NCBI GenBank assembly: GCA_039025395.1
Contig: JBCCOK010000005.1
Coordinates: 60,021-124,020, forward strand
Reading direction: 5' to 3'
Length of the DNA stretch: 64,000 nucleotides
Source of the DNA: Hoeflea_A sp039025395
GTDB lineage: Bacteria; Pseudomonadota; Alphaproteobacteria; Rhizobiales; Rhizobiaceae
Under the pieces are notes generated by a model, which made no database searches, was not told the DNA's origin, and saw nothing but the letters and a program-made list of their open reading frames with translations. Below are positions 17,041 through 25,405 of this stretch, one piece after another. Made by a program: the position numbers and the translations under genes. Numbering within the stretch: the stretch's first letter is position 1; every line of letters starts with the position of its first letter.

Positions 17041-17200
17041 TATTTGATCGGCAAGCCGGCGGTCGAAGCGCCTGACCGTGGCTCAACCGCGTTCCTTGCC
17101 ACAATTTGCGTGACGGGACGCGTCCACACGAAAGGCGGCGGGGAAGTCCGGACCGGTCGGGTCTCGCACTTGCTGCCGTCAAAGAGAGGATGAAAGCGGG

Positions 17201-17539
17201 ATGAAAATAGTAATGGCTATCATCAAGCCGTTCAAACTGGACGAGGTGCGCGAAGCCTTGACAGACGTCGGCATTCAGGGGCTCACCGTCACCGAGGTGA
17301 AAGGATATGGCCGTCAAAAGGGTCAAACCGAGATCTACCGCGGCACCGAGTATGCGGTAGCATTTTTGCCGAAGCTGAAACTGGAAATCGCTGTTTCGGC
17401 AGACATGGTCGATCGCGCCATAGAAGCGATCTCAGGTGCAGCAAAGACTGGTCAAATCGGGGACGGAAAAATCTTCGTCTGCGACCTTGAGCAGGTCATG
17501 CGCATTCGCACCGGCGAAACCGGCGCCGACGCGCTGTGA
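17201..17539 (+). CDS. glnK: P-II nitrogen regulatory protein GlnK
   Basis: A 112-residue trimeric signalling protein that senses 2-oxoglutarate and ATP/ADP and plugs the ammonium channel. Tyr51, the uridylylation site, is in the T-loop YRGTEYAVAFLPK, and the P-II signature IYRGTEYAV is intact. The terminal RIRTGETGADAL is the usual C-terminal motif. Pairing with amtB 21 bp downstream and the sigma-54-type promoter upstream support the glnK rather than glnB assignment. The start ATG 17201 is preceded by GAAAGCGGG. Confidence 0.96.
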   Translation: MKIVMAIIKPFKLDEVREALTDVGIQGLTVTEVKGYGRQKGQTEIYRGTEYAVAFLPKLKLEIAVSADMVDRAIEAISGAAKTGQIGDGKIFVCDLEQVMRIRTGETGADAL

Positions 17540-17560
17540 GCATCAAGGAGTAGAAAAGAC

Positions 17561-18904
17561 ATGAAGTTTTCCCGTTTTTGCAAGCCGCTTGCCGCTGTCG
17601 CGGTGATCGGCGCAATGACCGCGCCTGCTCTGGCGCAGGACGCCGAAACGCCGACCGCCGTGTCGGTCCATACGGTGTTTATCCTCAACACATTGTTGTT
17701 TGTCATGGCCGGTTTCCTCGTCATGTGGATGGCGGCAGGCTTTGCCATGCTCGAAGCCGGAATGGTCCGCTCTAAGAACGTGTCCATGCAGCTGACAAAG
17801 AACGTCTCTCTGTTTTCGCTGGCTGCGATCATGTACTACCTGATCGGTTTCAACCTGATGTATCCCGGCGATGGCTGGTCGATCGACGGCTGGCTCGGTG
17901 CCTTCGGCGTCACGACGCTGGAGCCCGTTGGCGTTGAACCCGACAGTGTTGGCGACATCACATATGCATCGGTTGGTTCCGACTTCTTCTTCCAGCTGAT
18001 GTTCTGTGCGGCAACCGCGTCAATCGTTTCAGGCGCGCTGGCGGAACGCATTCGGCTCTGGCCCTTCCTGATCTTCGTGATCATCCTGACGGGTATCCTG
18101 TATCCGATCCAGGCATCCTGGAAGTGGGGCGGCGGCTTCCTTGACTCGGCTCTGGGCTTCCAGGACTTCGCGGGTTCCACCGTGGTGCATTCGGTCGGTG
18201 GCTGGGCGGCATTGACCGGCGCCATCATTCTTGGCGCGCGGAAAGGCAAGTACGGGCCCAATGGTGAGGTCAATCCAATTCCCGGCTCCAACATGGCGCT
18301 GGCGACACTGGGAACGTTCATCCTCTGGCTCGGCTGGTTCGGCTTTAACGGCGGATCACAGCTTGCGATGGGGTCGATCGGCGACGCTGCCGACGTGTCT
18401 CGCATCTTCGCAAACACCAATGCCGGTGCCGCAGGCGGCGCAGTTGCAGCGCTCGTGCTTACGCAGCTGATGTACAAAAAGACCGACATCACCCTGATTC
18501 TCAATGGTGCGCTTGCTGGTCTCGTGTCGATAACGGCAGAGCCGCTTCAGCCTTCGCTTGGCGGTTCCACGCTGATCGGAGCCGTGGGCGGCGTTATTGT
18601 CGTCTTGTCTGTTCCGATGCTGGACAAGTTCAAGATCGACGACGTGGTCGGCGCCATTCCGGTCCACCTTTTCGCCGGTATCTGGGGCACGATTGCAGTC
18701 GTTTTCTCCAACAGCGACGCGACGATCACCGGCCAGGTCGGCTCGATCATCATCGTTGGTGTCTTCATGGTCGTCACAACGGGGATCGTTTGGGGTGTCC
18801 TAAAAGCAGTGACGGGCGTTCGCGTCAGCGAGGAAGAGGAAATGGAGGGCCTCGACAAGTTCGAGATCGGCGTCGAAGCCTATCCGGAATTCACCAAGGT
18901 CTAA
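17561..18904 (+). CDS. amtB: ammonium transporter AmtB
   Basis: A 447-residue trimeric ammonia channel with a cleavable signal peptide ending near PALAQ (residue 22) and eleven transmembrane helices. Conserved segments include GFAMLEAGMVRSKN, the first twin-His region FAGSTVVHSVGGWAALTG and the second VHLFAGIWGT. GlnK blocks the cytoplasmic exit when nitrogen is sufficient. The gene is cotranscribed with glnK and followed by a strong terminator. The C-terminal tail EEEEMEGLDKFEIGVEAYPEF is the usual regulatory end. Confidence 0.96.
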   Translation: MKFSRFCKPLAAVAVIGAMTAPALAQDAETPTAVSVHTVFILNTLLFVMAGFLVMWMAAGFAMLEAGMVRSKNVSMQLTKNVSLFSLAAIMYYLIGFNLMYPGDGWSIDGWLGAFGVTTLEPVGVEPDSVGDITYASVGSDFFFQLMFCAATASIVSGALAERIRLWPFLIFVIILTGILYPIQASWKWGGGFLDSALGFQDFAGSTVVHSVGGWAALTGAIILGARKGKYGPNGEVNPIPGSNMALATLGTFILWLGWFGFNGGSQLAMGSIGDAADVSRIFANTNAGAAGGAVAALVLTQLMYKKTDITLILNGALAGLVSITAEPLQPSLGGSTLIGAVGGVIVVLSVPMLDKFKIDDVVGAIPVHLFAGIWGTIAVVFSNSDATITGQVGSIIIVGVFMVVTTGIVWGVLKAVTGVRVSEEEEMEGLDKFEIGVEAYPEFTKV

Positions 18905-18927
18905 CCGAACCTCTATACGCTATCTTT

Positions 18928-18954
18928 CGGGGCCCGTTCAGCGGGCCCCGTTTT
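18928..18954 (+). terminator. rho-independent terminator of glnK-amtB
   Basis: A 9-bp stem CGGGGCCCG / CGGGCCCCG closes a 5-base loop TTCAG and is followed by TTTT. It begins 24 bp after the amtB stop codon, as expected for the end of the operon. Confidence 0.92.
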
Positions 18955-19094
18955 GATTCCATTGCCAAATACCGACGTGTTGACGATGTTGACTGCAGAC
19001 TGCACAATTTTTGAGCAGCCATCCGATTTCAAAGAACTCCTGCCTTTGACTGCCGAGGAGAAAATGCAGCCGTCTGCCATCGGCCCATGCATGG

Positions 19095-19109
19095 TTAATG
19101 CGCCATTAA
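19095..19109. promoter_or_regulatory. CtrA-type binding site upstream of ftsK
   Basis: TTAATGCGCCATTAA is an exact TTAA-N7-TTAA, the full CtrA consensus of Caulobacter and Rhizobiales. It lies 76 bp before the ftsK ATG, a position suited to promoter control. CtrA controls cell-division genes in alphaproteobacteria. A GANTC methylation site (GATTC, 18955-18959) is also in the intergenic region. Function is inferred from sequence only. Confidence 0.7.
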
Positions 19110-19184
19110 CTGAGCATCCTGTAGCATCACGATGATTTGGGGTGGATTGTCCGCCCCCGTTTGTGTGCGGGTTGGAGCGTGGTC

Positions 19185-21770
19185 ATGCAGTCAAGCAGTC
19201 GGATGGCGTTTGGCAGTCAGTTCATTCCAAGTATCAGGATTCCCGAATACCTTGTCAGGCCGCTCAAAGTGTTGCTGGGTCTTTCGATGCTGGCGGCTGT
19301 CGCGCTGGCGGCGGCGTCGCTTGCGACCTGGAATGTCGAGGATCCGAGTTTTTCCTATGCCACGGCCAATCAACCGCTGAATGCAATGGGCTTCGGCGGT
19401 GCCGCCTTTGCCGATTTGATCATGCAGTTTTTCGGCCTTTCCGCCATTGTCGCTATCCTGCCGTTGATCAGCTGGGCCATCGTTCTGTTAAGAAACCGTC
19501 CCGTGGACCGGGTATTTGCGCGGATCGGTGCGTGGTTGGCTGGCGCGATTTTTCTTGCGTCTGTCTTCTCATGCGCACCAGCGCCCGGTGCATGGCCGTT
19601 GCCAACCGGCCTTGGTGGTGTCCTGGGTGATATGGTGCTGCGGGTTCCAGGTGTCGTCATCGGCGGCTACCCAACGGGTATTCTTGCGGTGGTGCTGGCA
19701 CTTGTACTGACCATTCCGGCGGTGTGGCTGATGATGTTCGGCGCTCTGTTGCTTGCCTTACCCGATCCAGAAACGATAGCCAGGGCCCGCAAGGCGCGGC
19801 AGATGGAGCAAGAAAACCGCGATCAATCGGTTGAAGACGAGGATGGGGAGCGACGCTTCTTGGGAGCGCTGATGCTTGGCGCCTTGACCCATCTATGGCT
19901 GTTTGCGCGGGCACATTATCGAAGGCTGACCGGCAAAACCGGCGACCCCTGGTCGGTCAAGCCGGACGCGCCTTATGACTTCAATGAGGATGAATTCAAC
20001 GGCCATAACGGCCATGTGAGGGTGGAACCGGAATTCTCAAACAACAGTGCCAGCCGCGCAGCAGAGCGGTTGAGCACTGACGAGACGCCGCCATTTGATA
20101 TCGATGAAGACCCAGCTGCCGACTGGGCCTTGCAAGAGGCACCGCCGCGCGACAGCCAGGCCGAGAATCATCAGAGAGTGGTGCCGCAAGCCAAGCGACC
20201 GGTGCCGGGCAGTCGCGTCCAGCGCGAGGCACAAACATCGATGATCCGCTCGACCGGATTTGAACTTCCACCGCTGCATCTGCTCGCAGAGCCGAAGAAT
20301 GTCAGCAAGGATCCAAGCCTCTCAAGCGACGCGCTTGAACAGAATGCGCGCATGCTCGAAGGCGTTCTTGAAGATTTCGGCGTGCGCGGCGAGATCATTC
20401 AGGTTCGTCCCGGTCCTGTCGTTACGCTTTACGAGCTGGAGCCGGCGCCGGGCATCAAATCGTCGCGGGTCATCGGGCTCGCGGACGATATTGCCCGTTC
20501 GATGAGTGCCATCGCGGCGCGCGTTGCCGTCGTGCCGGGCCGCAACGCCATTGGGATCGAGCTGCCGAACCAGGGCCGCGAGACGGTTTATCTCAAGGAG
20601 TTGCTGTCGAGCCGCGATTTCGAATCAAGCAAGGCCAAGCTGGCGCTCTCACTCGGCAAGACCATCGGCGGCGAGTCCGTCATTGCCGATCTTGCGAAAA
20701 TGCCCCACCTGCTGGTTGCCGGTACCACCGGATCCGGTAAGTCGGTTGCCATCAATACGATGATCCTGTCGATCGTCTACCGGCTGGCACCGGAAAAATG
20801 CCGGTTGATCATGATCGACCCGAAAATGCTCGAACTGTCTGTCTATGACGGCATTCCACATCTGCTGACCCCCGTCGTCACGGATCCGAAGAAGGCTGTC
20901 GTCGCCCTGAAATGGACCGTGCGGGAGATGGAAGACCGTTACAAGAAGATGTCGAAGATCGGCGTCCGCAACATTGACGGCTTCAACAGCCGCGTCGAAC
21001 AGGCACGCCAAAAGGGCGACTCGATCTCGCGCACGGTGCAGACCGGTTTCGACCGCGATACAGGCGAAGCGGTCTACGAAACCGAGGAGTTCGATCTCAG
21101 CCCCATGCCATATATTGTCGTGATTATCGACGAAATGGCAGATCTTATGATGGTAGCCGGCAAGGACATCGAGGGTGCCGTGCAGCGCCTTGCACAAATG
21201 GCCCGTGCCGCTGGCATTCACGTGATCATGGCGACGCAACGGCCTTCTGTTGATGTCATTACCGGTACGATCAAGGCAAACTTTCCAACGCGGATATCGT
21301 TCCAGGTTACCTCGAAGATCGATTCGCGCACCATCCTTGGCGAGCAGGGTGCCGAACAGTTGCTCGGCATGGGCGATATGCTCTACATGGCAGGCGGCGG
21401 CCGCATTCAGCGTGTCCACGGTCCGTTCGTCGCGGACAACGAGGTTGAAGAGATCGTCAGCTTCCTGAAAGCGCAAGGTGTGCCCGAATATCTTGACGCC
21501 ATCACCGAGGACGATGAAGAGGAAGGCGGCGAGAGCGGCGGCGCAGGCTCCACAAATCTTGGGGAATCGGCTGATCCCTACGATCAGGCTGTCGCCGTGG
21601 TGCTGCGCGATGGCAAGGCGTCGACATCCTATATTCAGCGCAGGCTGGGAATCGGCTATAACCGCGCAGCTTCTCTGATCGAACGGATGGAGGAGGAAGG
21701 TGTAATCGGACCGGCAAATCATGCCGGCAAACGGGAAATCCTCGTGCCGACCGAAGAGGATGTTCTTTAG
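19185..21770 (+). CDS. ftsK: DNA translocase FtsK
   Basis: An 861-residue septal DNA pump that clears chromosome termini and activates XerCD at dif. The N-terminal 200 residues carry four hydrophobic helices. A variable acidic linker follows, then the motor with Walker A GTTGSGKSVAIN (about residues 512-523) and Walker B VVIIDEMADLMM (about 643-654). The C-terminal gamma winged helix (STSYIQRRLGIGYNRAASLI) reads KOPS sequences. The frame is open from TTG 19137, but ATG 19185 has GGAG upstream and starts at the expected place. The linker is short compared with E. coli FtsK (1329 residues), as usual in Rhizobiales. Confidence 0.96.
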   Translation: MQSSSRMAFGSQFIPSIRIPEYLVRPLKVLLGLSMLAAVALAAASLATWNVEDPSFSYATANQPLNAMGFGGAAFADLIMQFFGLSAIVAILPLISWAIVLLRNRPVDRVFARIGAWLAGAIFLASVFSCAPAPGAWPLPTGLGGVLGDMVLRVPGVVIGGYPTGILAVVLALVLTIPAVWLMMFGALLLALPDPETIARARKARQMEQENRDQSVEDEDGERRFLGALMLGALTHLWLFARAHYRRLTGKTGDPWSVKPDAPYDFNEDEFNGHNGHVRVEPEFSNNSASRAAERLSTDETPPFDIDEDPAADWALQEAPPRDSQAENHQRVVPQAKRPVPGSRVQREAQTSMIRSTGFELPPLHLLAEPKNVSKDPSLSSDALEQNARMLEGVLEDFGVRGEIIQVRPGPVVTLYELEPAPGIKSSRVIGLADDIARSMSAIAARVAVVPGRNAIGIELPNQGRETVYLKELLSSRDFESSKAKLALSLGKTIGGESVIADLAKMPHLLVAGTTGSGKSVAINTMILSIVYRLAPEKCRLIMIDPKMLELSVYDGIPHLLTPVVTDPKKAVVALKWTVREMEDRYKKMSKIGVRNIDGFNSRVEQARQKGDSISRTVQTGFDRDTGEAVYETEEFDLSPMPYIVVIIDEMADLMMVAGKDIEGAVQRLAQMARAAGIHVIMATQRPSVDVITGTIKANFPTRISFQVTSKIDSRTILGEQGAEQLLGMGDMLYMAGGGRIQRVHGPFVADNEVEEIVSFLKAQGVPEYLDAITEDDEEEGGESGGAGSTNLGESADPYDQAVAVVLRDGKASTSYIQRRLGIGYNRAASLIERMEEEGVIGPANHAGKREILVPTEEDVL

Positions 21771-21890
21771 CCGCCCCTTCACGCAATGATGCCCTTCAAG
21801 CCCACGATCGCAGCCGTTTGACCATACTCGTGCCGCAGTTCCAGACCATAGACTTCAACAGGATTTCGTCTCAATTATCGGAAGACCAAA

Positions 21891-22544
21891 ATGCGCCAAA
21901 CAGACCCATCTGTCGTTTCCAAGCCGCGACGTTCCGTCCTCAAGATCTTGAGCCTTGCGGCAGTTGCCGGCCTGCTCGCCGCCGTAGCCGCGCCCCAGGC
22001 TCATGCCCAGGACCCGGTCGCCCAGGAAATAGCGGATCATTTCTCCAATGTCCGCACGATGACCGGCGAATTTGTTCAGTTCGGGCCGCGCGGCCAGCAG
22101 ATCGGTGGCAAGTTCTTTATCGAACGGCCCGGCAAGTTGCGGTTCAACTATGAGGAACCTTCCCCGGTTCGGGTGATCGCAGACGGCAAGTCCGTTGTTA
22201 TCGGCAACCGCAAGCTTCGTACCTGGGACATCTATCCGCTTGGCAAAACGCCGCTGAAACTACTGCTTGCCGACCGCATCAATCTCAACAGCAAGATGGT
22301 GCGGTCCGTAACGGTCGAACCGGACCTGACAACAATCGTGCTTGGCGACAAGTCGATTTTCGGCAATTCGACGATCACGCTGATGTTCGACAGCCAAAAC
22401 TATGATCTACGGCAGTGGACCATTACCGATCCGCAAGGCAAGGACACAACGGTGATGATCTTCAATGTTCAGGAAGATGTCACTTTCGCCGAAAATGTGT
22501 TCGAAGTTCCCTATGATCAGGTGCACGCCACACAACAGCGCTAG
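21891..22544 (+). CDS. lolA: LolA-like outer-membrane lipoprotein carrier
   Basis: A 217-residue periplasmic protein with a signal peptide (positively charged start, hydrophobic AAVAGLLAAVAA, cleavage near AHAQD). The mature region shows the LolA beta-barrel pattern with NVRTMTGEFVQFGPRG and FFIERPGKLRFNYEEPSP. It would carry lipoproteins from LolCDE to the outer membrane. Position directly after ftsK matches the common ftsK-lolA order in proteobacteria. The ATG at 21891 is used. A terminator follows at 22556. Confidence 0.88.
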   Translation: MRQTDPSVVSKPRRSVLKILSLAAVAGLLAAVAAPQAHAQDPVAQEIADHFSNVRTMTGEFVQFGPRGQQIGGKFFIERPGKLRFNYEEPSPVRVIADGKSVVIGNRKLRTWDIYPLGKTPLKLLLADRINLNSKMVRSVTVEPDLTTIVLGDKSIFGNSTITLMFDSQNYDLRQWTITDPQGKDTTVMIFNVQEDVTFAENVFEVPYDQVHATQQR

Positions 22545-22555
22545 GTTTCGAAAAC

Positions 22556-22598
22556 GCCGCCGCATAACTGTGTGTTAACAGTGCGGAGCGGCATTTTT
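22556..22598 (+). terminator. rho-independent terminator after lolA
   Basis: A hairpin formed by GCCGCCGC and GCGGAGCGGC with an inner ACTGT/ACAGT pairing around loop GTGTTA is followed by TTTTT at 22594-22598. The outer stem has a 2-base bulge. It starts 12 bp after the lolA stop. Confidence 0.7.
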
Positions 22599-22677
22599 CT
22601 CTTCATATTCGAGCACGGCACGCTATCGTCCCGCGGCGGCAACCAATCATGATTGCTGTGTCGAGCCGGAGGTACGG

Positions 22678-23490
22678 TTGCCCAGGTTTTCCGTTGCAAC
22701 ATGGAACATAAACTCGGTCAGGCTGCGCTTGCCGCTGGTCTTGTCGCTTCTGGATACCCATGCGCCGGATGTCCTGTGCCTGCAGGAAACCAAATGCCCC
22801 AACGGTCTGTTTCCGGACGGCGAATTGCGGAAACGCGGCTACAGCCATATCGAGATCCACGGGCAAAAGGGTTATCATGGCGTGGCAATCATTTCGCGGA
22901 TTCCGCTGAACGACATTCAGCGCATCGATTTCTGCGGCATGGGCGATACGCGACACATCTCGGCAGTTTTTGAGGCGGATGGACGTGCAGTGCGCGTGCA
23001 TAATTTTTACGTCCCGGCCGGCGGTGACGAGCCGGACCGCAAACGCAATCCGAAGTTCGCTCACAAGCTCGATTTCATTGAAGAGATGAAAGCCCTGCAT
23101 TCCGAATCCGAGCGTGGCGATGGCGTTTCATCGCTGCTTGTGGGCGACCTGAATATCGCGCCGCTGGAAACCGATGTTTGGTCACACAAGCAGTTGCTGA
23201 AGGTGGTCAGTCACACACCGGTCGAAACGGATGGGCTGAACGACGTGCAAAGGCGCGGCGCCTGGATCGATCTTGTCCGCCAGCAGATTCCGCCGCAGGA
23301 AAAGTTGTTTACATGGTGGAGCTATCGGGCGCGCGACTGGGACCGATCAGACCGCGGCAGGCGGCTGGATCATATCTGGTCTTCGGCTGACCTTTCACCG
23401 GCGCTTTCGGGTGTTACCGTCATGCGCGAAGCACGCGGCTGGGAACGGCCCTCCGACCATGTGCCGGTGTTTGCGCATTTCGAGTTTTAG
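22678..23490 (+). CDS. xth: exodeoxyribonuclease III
   Basis: A 270-residue AP endonuclease/3'-5' exonuclease of the base-excision repair pathway. ATWNINSVRLRL, the catalytic Glu in CLQETKCP, GDLNIAPLE (metal-binding Asp and Asn), and the terminal SDHVPVFAHF (catalytic His) are all present. The start is TTG 22678, chosen because GGAGG lies 5 bases upstream and the protein begins MPRFSVATWN as in homologues. The length is typical. It is monocistronic and convergent with the cNMP-binding gene. Confidence 0.95.
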   Translation: MPRFSVATWNINSVRLRLPLVLSLLDTHAPDVLCLQETKCPNGLFPDGELRKRGYSHIEIHGQKGYHGVAIISRIPLNDIQRIDFCGMGDTRHISAVFEADGRAVRVHNFYVPAGGDEPDRKRNPKFAHKLDFIEEMKALHSESERGDGVSSLLVGDLNIAPLETDVWSHKQLLKVVSHTPVETDGLNDVQRRGAWIDLVRQQIPPQEKLFTWWSYRARDWDRSDRGRRLDHIWSSADLSPALSGVTVMREARGWERPSDHVPVFAHFEF

Positions 23491-23535
23491 CGCGCTCAGG
23501 TTTCAGCACTGGATCCTCTAAAGCCGAACAAGGCT

Positions 23536-24006
23536 TCAATCGGTCGGCTCGGGTTCGAAGCGCGGGGACAGTTTTTCAATCTCGGTCAGAAGGTTGGCCA
23601 GATTCTGTTTAATCCTGTTGCCGAACATCTGCGCAATTTCGGGATATTCTTCCATCATCCGGCGGAACATCGGCCGATGGATGCGCATGACTTCGCTCTC
23701 CTCAACCGCCATTGCTGTCACCTTCCGGTTGGCGGCGGATATGATCGCCAGTTCACCCAGCAGATCGCCAGCACCGGCCTCGCCGACCTGAAGCGGCTTA
23801 CCGCGCCGGTCGCGCTGTAGCAGCTTGAATCTGCCCGACATGATGACGAATGCACAATCGGCGCTGGAGCCCTCGTGAAACAGCGGGCGGTTCTTGGCAA
23901 TCTTCTTTCGCTCAGAGCCGAATGCGATAAGACGAAGCATTTCGTCGTTAAAGTCCTCAAACAGAGGAACATTCGAAAGCAGTGAAATGTCGTCGGTGAG
24001 TGCCAT
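23536..24006 (-). CDS. cyclic-nucleotide-binding domain protein without DNA-binding domain
   Basis: A 156-residue protein consisting of one cNMP-binding beta-barrel: PLFHEGSSADCAFVIMSG and the phosphate-binding cassette-like GDLLGELAIISAANRKVTA. There is no helix-turn-helix, so it is not a complete Crp/Fnr regulator. It follows the cenR-type response regulator by 12 bp on the same strand. The same pair, annotated as a response regulator plus a protein resembling a cAMP-dependent kinase regulatory subunit, is known in Brucella (otpR locus). A small-molecule sensor acting with the response regulator is plausible but unproven. Confidence 0.88.
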   Translation of the reverse strand: MALTDDISLLSNVPLFEDFNDEMLRLIAFGSERKKIAKNRPLFHEGSSADCAFVIMSGRFKLLQRDRRGKPLQVGEAGAGDLLGELAIISAANRKVTAMAVEESEVMRIHRPMFRRMMEEYPEIAQMFGNRIKQNLANLLTEIEKLSPRFEPEPTD

Positions 24007-24018
24007 AAAAGCCCCGCG

Positions 24019-24702
24019 TCAAGGGATGATCTTGTAGCCCCCGCTCTCCGTCACGAGGATTTCGGCGTTGGACGGATCGCGCTCGATCTTCTGGCGCAGG
24101 CGATAGACATGCGTTTCCAGCGTGTGGGTCGTTACGCCGGAGTTGTAGCCCCAAACCTCTTCCAGCAGCACGTCGCGTGTTACCACCTTTTCGTCGGCGC
24201 GGTAAAGATAACGAATGATGGCGGATTCCTTTTCCGTCAGCCGGATCTTGGAACCCTTGTCGTCGACGAGCAGCTTCTGGCTTGGCTTAAACGTATAGGG
24301 ACCAACGGTGAAGGTTGCGTCTTCGCTCTGTTCATGCTGGCGCAGCTGGGCGCGTACGCGAGCGAGTAGCACTGCAAATCTGAAGGGTTTTGTAACGTAG
24401 TCGTTCGCCCCTGCTTCGAGACCAAGGATCGTATCAGAGTCGGTATCATGTCCCGTGAGCATGATAATCGGCGATTTGAAACCACCCTTGCGCAGCAGTT
24501 TGACGGCTTCGCGTCCGTCCATATCAGGCAACCCGACATCCATGATCAACAGGTCGATATGGTTGCCGCGGGCAGCCTGTATGCCCTTTGTCGCCGACGA
24601 CTCCTCGATGATGGAAAACTCCTCGTACAACGACAATTGTTCGACAAGAGTTTCTCGCAGATCCTCGTCATCATCAACGAGAAGGATAGTTCTGGCGGTC
24701 AT
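24019..24702 (-). CDS. cenR: OmpR-family response regulator, CenR/OtpR type
   Basis: A 227-residue two-component regulator. The receiver holds the acidic pocket (LLVDDDED), phosphoacceptor Asp55 in LLIMDVGLPD, and Lys105 in VTKPF. The C-terminal winged helix has the OmpR pattern with LEEVWGYNSGVTTHTLETHVYRLRQK (pattern noted, not complete). The frame runs to 24720, but ATG 24702 is preceded by GGAGGG. No histidine kinase is adjacent, as for CenR of Caulobacter and OtpR/CenR of Brucella, envelope regulators partnered by unlinked kinases. The symbol is assigned from sequence resemblance and the cNMP-protein neighbour, so orthology should be treated as likely rather than certain. Confidence 0.75.
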   Translation of the reverse strand: MTARTILLVDDDEDLRETLVEQLSLYEEFSIIEESSATKGIQAARGNHIDLLIMDVGLPDMDGREAVKLLRKGGFKSPIIMLTGHDTDSDTILGLEAGANDYVTKPFRFAVLLARVRAQLRQHEQSEDATFTVGPYTFKPSQKLLVDDKGSKIRLTEKESAIIRYLYRADEKVVTRDVLLEEVWGYNSGVTTHTLETHVYRLRQKIERDPSNAEILVTESGGYKIIP

Positions 24703-24821
24703 ACAATCCCTCCAAAGCAAAAATGCTGACTGGTTGTCTTCGCTCTACATAGTCCTGTTGAACACAATGTAAAATACTCTACGAAACAAGCACACTCAGC
24801 TGTGATCCCGGAGACCAAAAC

Positions 24822-25379
24822 GTGAAGCGCAGAATAAACAAGGATCTCGGCAAAAGCCATGCGCTGCCAGTTCTAATTGTTCGGCGCAGGCCCGGCGGGA
24901 TACGCGCCGGATCAATCGTTGCACACGGCGTGAGGTTCCATGCGGTTCTCGGCCGTTCGGGATGTACGGCATATAAGCGCGAAGGCGATGGCGCAACGCC
25001 GCGCGGCTCCATGCGTATCATCCAGGGCTATTATCGCGCCGACCGTGTCAGACTGCCCGAAACACAGCTGCGCATGCTGCCGATACGGCGTGATCTGGGC
25101 TGGTGCGACGCGCCGACAAACCCATCCTACAACCGCGCCGTCCGCCTTCCGTTCAGTGCCTCGCACGAACGCATGGTGCGCGAAGACCGGCTTTACGATA
25201 TCTGCCTTGTGCTCGACTGGAACCTGACAGAGCGGCGGCGCTATCGTGGCAGTGCAATCTTTCTGCATCAAACCCACCCGACCGGCAGGCCTACGGATGG
25301 CTGTATCGCGGTAGATCCGCAAATTATGCGGCGCATCCTGCCGCGCTTGAGCAGGCACACGGTGGTCCGCGTGGTGTAG
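24822..25379 (+). CDS. L,D-transpeptidase-family protein (YkuD domain)
   Basis: A 185-residue protein with the YkuD catalytic motif: His149 in AIFLHQTHP and the nucleophile Cys161 in PTDGCIAV. GDGATPRGSM is another family block. It probably forms 3-3 peptidoglycan cross-links or attaches proteins to peptidoglycan. There is no clear signal peptide in the chosen frame (MKRRINKDLGKSHALPVLIV), which is common in the shorter YkuD branch, so export is uncertain. The gene stands alone, divergent from cenR, and converges with the methyltransferase gene 26 bp on. Confidence 0.85.
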   Translation: MKRRINKDLGKSHALPVLIVRRRPGGIRAGSIVAHGVRFHAVLGRSGCTAYKREGDGATPRGSMRIIQGYYRADRVRLPETQLRMLPIRRDLGWCDAPTNPSYNRAVRLPFSASHERMVREDRLYDICLVLDWNLTERRRYRGSAIFLHQTHPTGRPTDGCIAVDPQIMRRILPRLSRHTVVRVV

Positions 25380-25405
25380 GTGTTCGATCTCTGCAGGCGC
25401 GGACT

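Noticed and set aside
20649..21782. 377-codon minus-strand frame within ftsK
   Set aside because: Shadow of the FtsK motor domain in high-GC DNA.
23521..23536. Short AAGCC/GGCTT hairpin between xth and the cNMP gene
   Set aside because: Five-base stem and no T-run on either strand; too weak to call a terminator.
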